The translations under genes were made by a program, and so were the position numbers. DNA of 5,023 nt from PNAI01 sp964575715. GTDB taxonomy: Bacteria; Pseudomonadota; Alphaproteobacteria; Rhizobiales; Xanthobacteraceae. The DNA is taken from assembly GCA_964575715.1 (NCBI GenBank), contig CAZNSG010000194.1, forward strand, positions 1 to 5,023, written 5' to 3'. Positions 1-4,887 of the stretch are shown here, piece after piece (the stretch's first letter is position 1; every line of letters begins with the position of its first letter). The notes beneath the pieces were generated by a model. That model was given only the letters and a program-made list of their open reading frames with translations, made no database searches and was not told the DNA's origin.

Positions 1-1
1 A

Positions 2-397
2 GCCATGATGCGCGGCATCGCCGCGATCAAGCCGGGCGCTACCACCGGCGACATCGGCGCCGCAATTCAGGATTATGTGGAGGCGCAGCACATGAGCGTC
101 GTGCGCGACTTTTGCGGGCACGGGCTGGGCCGGCTGTTCCACGATGAACCTAACGTCGTCCACGTCGGCCGCCGGGGCGAAGGCATCGTGCTGCGGCCAG
201 GCATGTTTTTCACGGTCGAGCCCATGATCAACCTCGGCCGTTCGCACGTGAAGGTGCTCTCCGACGGCTGGACGGCGGTCACCCGCGATCGCTCGCTTTC
301 GGCCCAGTTTGAGCACTCGATCGGGGTGACGCAGAACGGGGTCGAGATTTTCACGCCTTCGCCCAAGGGACTCGACAAGCCGCCTTACGCGAGCTGA
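2..397 (+). CDS. map: Type I methionine aminopeptidase, C-terminal part (5' end outside window)
   Basis: The product removes the initiator methionine from nascent proteins in the cytosol, using a dinuclear metal centre. The reading frame is open at the left edge, so the gene starts upstream; only about 131 C-terminal residues of the roughly 250-275 usual for the family are present. Counting from the Met codon at base 5, the pita-bread fold motifs are visible: FCGHGLG with metal-ligand His39, FHDEP with substrate-pocket His46, FTVEPM with metal-ligand Glu72, and QFEHS with metal-ligand Glu103. The two Asp ligands would lie upstream. The glycine-rich GHGLGRLFHDEP stretch is typical of bacterial type I enzymes. 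The C-terminal tail after VEIFT (about 15 residues, Pro- and Lys-rich) is ordinary. The stop is TGA, 96 bases before the chosen radC start. The Met codons at 5 and 8 are internal and are not the real start. Confidence 0.95.
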   Translation, partial: AMMRGIAAIKPGATTGDIGAAIQDYVEAQHMSVVRDFCGHGLGRLFHDEPNVVHVGRRGEGIVLRPGMFFTVEPMINLGRSHVKVLSDGWTAVTRDRSLSAQFEHSIGVTQNGVEIFTPSPKGLDKPPYAS

Positions 398-399
398 TG

Positions 400-428
400 T
401 TGGTTCAGCCATTGCAAAAGAGCATAAT
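400..428 (+). promoter_or_regulatory. Possible sigma-70-type promoter for radC
   Basis: TTGGTT (400-405) and CATAAT (423-428) are separated by 17 bases and resemble -35 and -10 boxes (consensus TTGACA and TATAAT). They lie just past the map stop codon. Transcription would start near 435, giving a leader of about 60 bases to the radC start at 494. This rests on sequence match alone; radC could equally be read through from map. Confidence 0.25.
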
Positions 429-493
429 ACCGTCATCCTAAGATGAATGGTGTGTCGTGCCACGTGTTGAGTGGTAAGTGGCGCGGGGTAATC

Positions 494-1213
494 ATGGCCA
501 AGAACGACAGCAGGGTGAAATCCCCTGGTTTTGCAGAAGCTGATCCGCATTATCATGGACACCGCGATCGATTGCGGCGGCGTTTCCGCGAGGCCGGTAG
601 CGAGGCGCTGACCGACTACGAATTGCTCGAGCTGCTGTTGTTTCGCGTGCTGCCGCGCCGCGATGTAAAGCCGCTGGCCAAATCGCTGATCGCCAAGTTC
701 GGCTCGTTCGCCGAGGTGGTTGGCGCACCCGCCGCGCGGCTGGCCGAGGTCAAGGGCCTTGGCGACTCGGCAATCACCGAGCTCAAGATCGTGCAGGCCG
801 CCGCCAGCCGACTCGCACGCGGGCAGGTCAAAGGACGGCCGGTGCTCTCGTCATGGTCGGCGGTGCTCGACTATTGCCGCACCGCCATGGCTTTCGCCGA
901 GAAGGAACAGTTCCGCGTGCTGTTCCTGGACAAGCGCAATCAGCTCATCGCCGATGAATTGCAGCAGGTCGGCACCGTTGACCACACGCCGGTCTACCCG
1001 CGCGAAGTGGTCAAGCGCGCGCTTGAACTGTCCGCGACCGCGATCATCCTGGTGCACAATCATCCCTCGGGCGATCCGACGCCGTCGCGCGCCGACATCG
1101 TGATGACGCAATCCATCGTCGAGATCGCAAAGCCGCTCGGCATTTCCGTGCACGACCACATCATTGTCGGCAAGGAAGGCCACGCGAGCCTGAAGGGTCT
1201 GAAGCTGATTTGA
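494..1213 (+). CDS. radC: RadC family protein (UPF0758, JAMM/MPN+ domain)
   Basis: This is a 239-residue member of the RadC family, a normal length. The N-terminal half (about residues 20-110) is helical, with RDRLRRRF and LTDYELLELLLF motifs and a helix-hairpin-helix-like segment at 86-97 (VKGLGDSAITEL). The C-terminal half (about 118-239) is the JAMM metalloprotease-like domain: HNHPSGDPTPSRAD carries the zinc ligands His188, His190 and Asp201, with Ser198 of the SxxD element, and Glu155 is a candidate catalytic acid. GTVDHTPVYPREVVKRAL just before it is a family signature. The old link of radC to DNA repair came from a misassigned E. coli allele, and its true role is unsettled. I chose ATG 494, preceded by a purine-rich GGGG, because the protein then starts MAKNDSR. 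The in-frame ATG at 443 would add 17 residues with no family resemblance and a poor ribosome site. It follows map on the same strand, an arrangement I recall from other alphaproteobacteria. Confidence 0.95.
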   Translation: MAKNDSRVKSPGFAEADPHYHGHRDRLRRRFREAGSEALTDYELLELLLFRVLPRRDVKPLAKSLIAKFGSFAEVVGAPAARLAEVKGLGDSAITELKIVQAAASRLARGQVKGRPVLSSWSAVLDYCRTAMAFAEKEQFRVLFLDKRNQLIADELQQVGTVDHTPVYPREVVKRALELSATAIILVHNHPSGDPTPSRADIVMTQSIVEIAKPLGISVHDHIIVGKEGHASLKGLKLI

Positions 1214-1313
1214 GCGCGGCGTCAACTCCGTTCCACTTTGCCGATCGATGAGGTCAGGCGGATCGCGCTGACACGCCGCTAGGGCCATATTTGTTTTGGC
1301 GAAATTGAAGTTA

Positions 1314-1528
1314 TACCAACGGCGAGAACGGATGACTCACTTTCTCCGTCACCCAGAGGCGCGAGCGAAGCGAGCCACCGCAAGTCGGCCTTGGCCGACT
1401 TGCGCATCCAAATTCCGATCTCGGGTAAACCCGAGATCGGTGGGCGACGGCATGTCCGCCATCCTTCGAGGCTCGGCGCTGCGCGCCGAGCACCTCAGGA
1501 TGATGGTCATTACTTATCGCCGTTGGTA
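1314..1528 (+). mobile_element. MITE-like palindromic element, copy 1 (215 bp), flanked by TTA
   Basis: The element has inverted ends: it starts TACCAACGGCGA and finishes TCGCCGTTGGTA, and it is flanked by a direct TTA at 1311-1313 and 1529-1531, a plausible 3-bp target duplication. It shares its outer blocks with the element at 3495-3642 in the same orientation: 16 bases identical at 1361-1376, and a 38-base right end (1491-1528) with one mismatch. Inside are three hairpins: arms of 11 bp at 1380-1390/1393-1403 (loop TT), 11 bp at 1415-1425/1430-1440 (loop TAAA), and 9 bp at 1471-1479/1483-1491 (loop TGC). The first two are absent from copy 2. No transposase is encoded, so any mobility would need an enzyme supplied elsewhere. 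The short open frames here show no protein-like features. It lies between the radC stop and the convergent gene at 1598-2305. The strand sign is arbitrary and marks only that both copies point the same way. Confidence 0.8.
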
Positions 1529-1536
1529 TTAGGCCC

Positions 1537-1600
1537 TAGCTTTTTGCTTGAGCATGATCTTTTCCGAAAACCGGTTCCCACTTTTCGGGATCATGCTCTA
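1537..1600 (-). repeat. 64-bp palindromic intergenic repeat, intact copy
   Basis: Read on the minus strand it begins TAGAGCATGATCCCGAAAAG and ends AAGCAAAAAGCTA. Its core (1550-1598, 49 bp) is an imperfect palindrome: 10-bp outer arms GAGCATGATC/GATCATGCTC enclose a 7-bp inner stem CCGAAAA/TTTTCGG. The second copy, reconstructed from 3454-3494 plus 3646-3668, matches at 59 of 64 positions. This motif type is scattered between genes in Bradyrhizobium-like genomes (from memory). Its first three minus-strand bases, TAG, are the stop codon of the gene at 1598-2305, so the repeat sits at the 3' end of that transcript and could act as a stabilising hairpin. There is no T-run after it on that strand, so it is not a classical terminator. 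Confidence 0.85.
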
Positions 1601-2305
1601 TTTGCGCACCAAGAGCACCGGATCGCCGGTCTGCGGGATGCGGTGCCAATTGGCCGGGTCATCGGCCTCGAACAGCCACGTGTCACCTCGGGCCGATGCG
1701 AGGGTGAGCCCGCCGCGTTCGATGCGCCATGACACCGGGTTGAAGCGCGCGACAAACGGCTCGCAGCCGGGGTTGAGCTTGAGCGCAAAGCCATCGCCGA
1801 CGGCCGTGCTGGAGAGCGTAAGCGTGCAGATGGTTTTGCCCGCCCCGCGCACCACCGCCCAGTCGCCGTTCATTTGCTCGGCGGTGACGTCCGGAACGAC
1901 CGCGCCGGCGACTTGAATGAACAGGATGCCTTCGCCCGGCCGCGGGGCCTCGAACATCCGGCTCTCGACCTCGCTGAATTCGAGCACCGACCTGCCCTTG
2001 GCATTGAGCAGACGCAGGAAATCGTTTTCCGCCAGGCGCCAGCCGACGATTTCCTTGATGAACGGAAAAAAGCCAATGCACGCCTGATCGAATTCGAGCT
2101 TCATGCCGACCGCACCAGGATCGGTCCGAAACACGACGCTACAGACCTTTTCCCGGCTGGCGTTGGAAAATTCCCATTTCCCAACCATCGCCTTGGCGGC
2201 TTCGCTGGGTGGCTGTGCCGGGGTCGGCGCCGGAGCCGGCGCGGCCGAGGCTGAGCCCAAGGGCAACGCAACAAGAATGAACAGCAAGATGGAGCGCCGC
2301 ATCAT
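1598..2305 (-). CDS. Secreted protein with two tandem Inh/AprI-type (protease inhibitor-like) domains
   Basis: The 235-residue product has a signal peptide: MMRRS, a hydrophobic stretch at 6-17, then SASAA with cleavage likely after residue 21 or 22. No lipobox Cys is present, so it is probably a soluble periplasmic or exported protein. A Pro/Ala-rich linker (23-34) follows. Two similar domains then appear: domain 1 about 37-121 with W44, C55, C76, W89 and FEA; domain 2 about 142-224 with W148, C160, C181, W193 and FEA. The Cys spacing is exactly 21 in both, implying one disulfide per domain. The pattern GxW...C...L...C...W...FE matches the Inh family (PF02974), which includes the metalloprotease inhibitor AprI and Brucella Omp19; this assignment is by eye. 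Known AprI-type proteins carry one such domain. An actual inhibitory role is inferred; no metalloprotease gene is nearby. The ATG pair at 2300-2305 has only a weak ribosome site. The gene lies 90 bases after the dehydrogenase gene on the same strand. Confidence 0.8.
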   Translation of the reverse strand: MMRRSILLFILVALPLGSASAAPAPAPTPAQPPSEAAKAMVGKWEFSNASREKVCSVVFRTDPGAVGMKLEFDQACIGFFPFIKEIVGWRLAENDFLRLLNAKGRSVLEFSEVESRMFEAPRPGEGILFIQVAGAVVPDVTAEQMNGDWAVVRGAGKTICTLTLSSTAVGDGFALKLNPGCEPFVARFNPVSWRIERGGLTLASARGDTWLFEADDPANWHRIPQTGDPVLLVRK

Positions 2306-2395
2306 GATGGCGATCTCGTAATCCGATTCAAAATCATACTATCACGCTGCGTGCACGCCGTCATGCCGCCCGCGCATTGCCACGATAAGGGGCCA

Positions 2396-3370
2396 TCATC
2401 GTTGCTTGTGCGGGGTTTCGGGCACGGGCGTGAGCGGCGGCTTGCCGGCGCCCCAGGCGAGCAGATTGTCGACCACGAGCTGCTCCATCTTGCGGCGGGT
2501 ATAGACCGTGCTCGAACCCAGATGCGGAAACAGCACAATACTGTCCATGGCGAGCAGTTCCTGCGAAACTTCGGGCTCCTTGGGATACACGTCGAGTCCG
2601 GCGGAGTGGATTTTCTTTTCGCGCAGCGCCTTGATCAGCGCCGGCTCGTCCACCACCGAGCCGCGCGCCATGTTAATCAGAATCCCGTCGGGGCCGAGCG
2701 CTGCAAGCACTTCCGCATCGATGAGATTCTTGGTTTGCGCGCCGCCCGGCGTAATCACCAGCAGCGTGTCCACGTCGCGCGCCATATCGAGCAGCTTGGG
2801 ATAATAGCGATACGGCACGCTGCCTTGCGGATTGCGGCTGTGATAGACGACGGGTACGAGAAATGCTTCGAGCCGGCGCGCGATCGCCCTGCCGATGCGG
2901 CCCATGCCGACCATGCCGACGGTACGGTCGCGCAGCGTCGCCTTGGTCAAGGGATATTGCCGCTCCAGCCACTTTCCCGCGCGCAAGAAGCGCTCGGCCT
3001 GCGGGAACTCGCGCACCGTGCAAAGCAACAGACCGAGCGCGGTATCGGCGACTTCCTCGGTCAGCACATCCGGCGTGTTGGTGACAACGATGCCATGCGC
3101 GGCAGCGTATTTAACATCGATATTGTCGTAGCCGACGCCGAAGCTCGCAACGATCTCGAGCCGCGGGCAGAGCGCCATTCGCGCACTATCCATGCGATCC
3201 GGCGCACCGGTGACGGCAGCCCCGCGCACGCGCGGCCCCACCTCGGCGATCAAGGCGTCGGCGTCTTTGGCTTCCGCCAGCACATGTACCGTGAATGCGC
3301 TTTTAAGCCCATCGACAATGAGCTTCTTGGGCACCCCGATCAGCAGCACTTCGGCTTTTTCGCCGGCCAT
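2396..3370 (-). CDS. D-2-hydroxyacid dehydrogenase, glyoxylate/hydroxypyruvate reductase type
   Basis: This is a 324-residue member of the D-isomer-specific 2-hydroxyacid dehydrogenase family (PF00389/PF02826), which reversibly reduces 2-oxoacids with NAD(P)H in the cytosol. The length is normal and the domains are complete. The substrate-side motif FGVGYDNID is at 78-86. The Rossmann motif VGMGRIG is at 154-160, with the cofactor-selecting loop HSRN at 177-180; Arg179, where NAD-specific members have an acidic residue, suggests NADPH. The catalytic triad is complete: Arg236 in NMARGSVVDE, Glu265 in LDVYPKEPEV and His283 in FPHLGSST. The closest functional group appears to be the GHRB/GRHPR-like glyoxylate and hydroxypyruvate reductases; the true substrate is inferred. 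The ATG at 3370 is preceded by GGAGAG at good spacing. It is transcribed away from the reductase at 3749-4705, and it may be cotranscribed with the Inh-like gene 90 bases downstream. Confidence 0.92.
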   Translation of the reverse strand: MAGEKAEVLLIGVPKKLIVDGLKSAFTVHVLAEAKDADALIAEVGPRVRGAAVTGAPDRMDSARMALCPRLEIVASFGVGYDNIDVKYAAAHGIVVTNTPDVLTEEVADTALGLLLCTVREFPQAERFLRAGKWLERQYPLTKATLRDRTVGMVGMGRIGRAIARRLEAFLVPVVYHSRNPQGSVPYRYYPKLLDMARDVDTLLVITPGGAQTKNLIDAEVLAALGPDGILINMARGSVVDEPALIKALREKKIHSAGLDVYPKEPEVSQELLAMDSIVLFPHLGSSTVYTRRKMEQLVVDNLLAWGAGKPPLTPVPETPHKQR

Positions 3371-3453
3371 CGGCCTCTCTCCATCAAGTTATTGCCGCAC
3401 ATACACCAACGGCGCGGCTAGTAACCTGCACGTTCGCGGCAAAATCTCAAGCC

Positions 3454-3668
3454 TAGAGCATGATCCCGAAAAGTGGGAACCGGTTTTCGGATAATACCAG
3501 CGGCAGCAATCACTGACTCATCTCCGTCACCCTGAGGTGCGAGCGAAGCGAGCCTCGAAGGGCGACGGCCCGGGCCGTTCATCCTTCGAGGGCCGCTTCG
3601 CGGCCACCTCAGGATGACGGTCATTACTTATCGCCGTTGGTATAAGATCATGTTCAAATGAAAAGCTA
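3454..3668 (+). repeat. Second copy of the 64-bp palindromic repeat, split by a MITE-like insertion
   Basis: The left part is 3454-3494 (starts TAGAGCATGATCCCGAAAAG, ends TTCGGATAA) and the right part 3646-3668 (GATCATGTTC ... AAAAGCTA). Removing 3495-3645 rejoins them into 64 bases that match the intact copy (1537-1600, minus strand) at 59 of 64 positions with no gap. The five differences are an A to T change within the duplicated TAA and four changes in the right part. It lies in the divergent region between the two dehydrogenase genes. Confidence 0.85.
3495..3642 (+). mobile_element. MITE-like palindromic element, copy 2 (148 bp), with TAA target duplication
   Basis: The ends are TACCAGCGGC (left, one change from copy 1 in the first ten bases) and TCGCCGTTGGTA (right). 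The flanks are direct TAA at 3492-3494 and 3643-3645. It folds on itself: 16-base arms at 3524-3539 and 3605-3620 with one mismatch, inner 9-bp arms at 3553-3561 and 3583-3591, and a perfect 14-bp palindrome ACGGCCCGGGCCGT at 3565-3578. It shares the terminal and subterminal blocks of copy 1 but lacks that copy's two extra hairpins, which explains most of the 67-bp length difference. There is no coding capacity. Its insertion inside another repeat shows that it moved, or was copied, as a discrete unit. The transposase family is not identifiable from the ends alone. Confidence 0.85.
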
Positions 3669-3714
3669 AAATCGGCCTGCATTGCGGCCGTTCGCGCGCC
3701 TGTGTTAGCAGAAC

Positions 3715-3732
3715 CGGTCGTTTGTACGACCG
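3715..3732 (+). promoter_or_regulatory. Palindrome in the leader of the beta-hydroxyacid dehydrogenase gene
   Basis: CGGTCGT (3715-3721) and ACGACCG (3726-3732) form a perfect 7-bp inverted repeat around TTGT, ending three bases before the ribosome binding site AAGGGAG (3736-3742). It could be a repressor operator of the TetR type (size and symmetry fit) or an mRNA hairpin affecting translation. The site is visible; the function is inferred. No regulator gene is in the window. Confidence 0.4.
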
Positions 3733-3748
3733 AGCAAGGGAGATTGGG

Positions 3749-4705
3749 ATGGCACAGAACACGCAACGGATCGGCTGGATCGGCATGGGCCGCATGGGCT
3801 ATCCCATGGCCGAGCGGCTGCTCAAAGCCGGCTACGACGTCTCGATCTGGAACCGCACCCGCGCCAAGGCCGAGCCGCTCGCCGCCAAGGGTGGAAAAAT
3901 CGTCGACAAGCTGTCCGATCTCGCTGGCGTCGATGTGCTGTTCTCCATCGTCTCCACCGGCAAGGATTTGGAAGAGGTCTATTTCGGCAAGGACGGCGTC
4001 GCCAAGAACGGCAAGCTGCCTCCCGTGTGCGTGGACTGCTCGACCATCGCGGTTGACGAATCCGCCGCGCTGCGCAAGCGGCTGAAAGAACGCGGCGCCG
4101 ATTACATCTGTGCGCCGGTCAGCGGCAACGCCAAGGTGATCAAGGCCGGCAAGCTTTCCGCGGTGTGCTCGGGGCCGGAAGCCGCCTTCCGCAAGGCCGA
4201 GGAGATGATCAAGGTATTTTCGCCGCGCGGCGTCTCTTACGTGGGCGAGGGCGAGCTCGCCCGCGTTTGCAAGATTGCGCACAATGTCATGCTCGGCGTG
4301 GTGATCGAGAACCTGATCGAGATCACGCTGCTCACCAACAAGATGGGCGTGCCGCGCCATGCATTCCTTGCCTTCCTCAACAACGGCGTGATGGGCTCGA
4401 TGTTCACCGCCTATAAATCGCCGGCGCTGGTCAATCTCGACTGGACCACGACGTTTACGCCCGAACTGCTGCGCAAGGATCTCGATCTCGGGCTGGAACT
4501 CGGCCGCGAGATGGACGTGCCGATGCCGGTGACCGCCGCCGCGCGCGAAATGTTGCAATCGCACTTCGGCGCCGCCATGCTGCAGAAAAATCCGCAGGAA
4601 TATATCGAGAAGGATTTCGCCGCCTTGGCCGAAACCATGGCGCTCGCCGCCGGCATGAGGCTTGTGCCGGAAAACAAGCCGGTGCCGACGGGGCTGGAGA
4701 GCTGA
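3749..4705 (+). CDS. Beta-hydroxyacid dehydrogenase, 3-hydroxyisobutyrate dehydrogenase / glyoxylate reductase superfamily
   Basis: The 318-residue cytosolic oxidoreductase is slightly longer than the roughly 290-300 usual for the family. The N-terminal Rossmann domain has the motif IGMGRMGYPMA (11-21); Asn35-Arg36-Thr37 at the end of the second strand is the NADP-type signature. The substrate-binding motif DCSTI is at 96-100. APVSGN at 122-127 corresponds to the family's DAPVSGG, with Cys121 replacing Asp and Asn127 replacing the last Gly. The catalytic Lys175 sits in KIAHN with Asn179 (usual pattern KxxNN or KxxxN). KDLDLGLE at 243-250 lies in the helical C-terminal domain. The family reduces semialdehydes or glyoxylate, or oxidises 3-hydroxyacids; the substrate cannot be fixed here. 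The ATG at 3749 is chosen because AAGGGAG (3736-3742) lies six bases before it; the in-frame TTG at 3722 would add nine residues and falls inside a palindrome. The gene diverges from the 2-hydroxyacid dehydrogenase at 2396-3370. Confidence 0.92.
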   Translation: MAQNTQRIGWIGMGRMGYPMAERLLKAGYDVSIWNRTRAKAEPLAAKGGKIVDKLSDLAGVDVLFSIVSTGKDLEEVYFGKDGVAKNGKLPPVCVDCSTIAVDESAALRKRLKERGADYICAPVSGNAKVIKAGKLSAVCSGPEAAFRKAEEMIKVFSPRGVSYVGEGELARVCKIAHNVMLGVVIENLIEITLLTNKMGVPRHAFLAFLNNGVMGSMFTAYKSPALVNLDWTTTFTPELLRKDLDLGLELGREMDVPMPVTAAAREMLQSHFGAAMLQKNPQEYIEKDFAALAETMALAAGMRLVPENKPVPTGLES

Positions 4706-4729
4706 GCTTCGCCGCGTGCACACTTTCTT

Positions 4730-4887
4730 CCCTCTCCCCGTTCTTACGGGGAGAGGGTGGCGACCCCCGACTTGATCGGGGGGAGCCGGGTGAGGGGCTC
4801 CCTTGCGAATCGCACATGCAAAAGTTTTGGAGAAGAGGCCCCTCACCCGCCCGCCTTCGGCGGTCGACCTCTCCCCGCGAAGAGCGG
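4730..4887. repeat. Inverted pair of a third palindromic repeat family
   Basis: It starts 24 bases after the dehydrogenase stop codon. The left unit (4730-4798) has hairpin CCCTCTCCCCG/CGGGGAGAGGG (4730-4740/4747-4757), hairpin CCCCCGA/TCGGGGG (4764-4770/4776-4782), then CGGGTGAGGGGC (4787-4798). The right unit is inverted: GCCCCTCACCCG (4838-4849), a small hairpin CCGCC/GGCGG (4851-4855/4859-4863), and CCTCTCCCCGC (4868-4878). A 39-base spacer (4799-4837) separates them. In the right unit the closing stem arm breaks off after GCGG at 4887. The first hairpin could lie at the 3' end of the dehydrogenase mRNA, but no T-run follows, so a rho-independent terminator is not supported. This repeat type is familiar from Bradyrhizobium-like genomes (from memory). 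Confidence 0.75.

Noticed and set aside
443..493. Upstream ATG extending radC by 17 residues
   Set aside because: The extension has no family resemblance and a poor ribosome site, and it would lie only about eight bases from the possible transcription start.
1216..1279. GCGGCGT/ACGCCGC inverted repeat after radC as a terminator
   Set aside because: The loop is about 50 bases and no T-run follows directly, so a terminator is not supported.
1314..1600. CRISPR-like repeats or an RNA gene
   Set aside because: The repeats are dispersed palindromes of two different families with no regular spacing or spacers, and no tRNA or known RNA fold is recognisable.
1296..1732. Short open frames over the MITE copy and the 64-bp repeat
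   Set aside because: They read through palindromic repeats and the end of an opposing gene, with no ribosome site or protein-like composition.
2351..3421. A 356-codon open frame on the plus strand over the 2-hydroxyacid dehydrogenase gene
   Set aside because: It is antisense to a complete dehydrogenase with an intact catalytic triad, and the His/Arg-rich product has no recognisable domain.
4730..4757. Strong hairpin after the dehydrogenase stop as a rho-independent terminator
   Set aside because: GGTGGCGACC follows instead of a T-run, and the hairpin is part of a wider repeat family.
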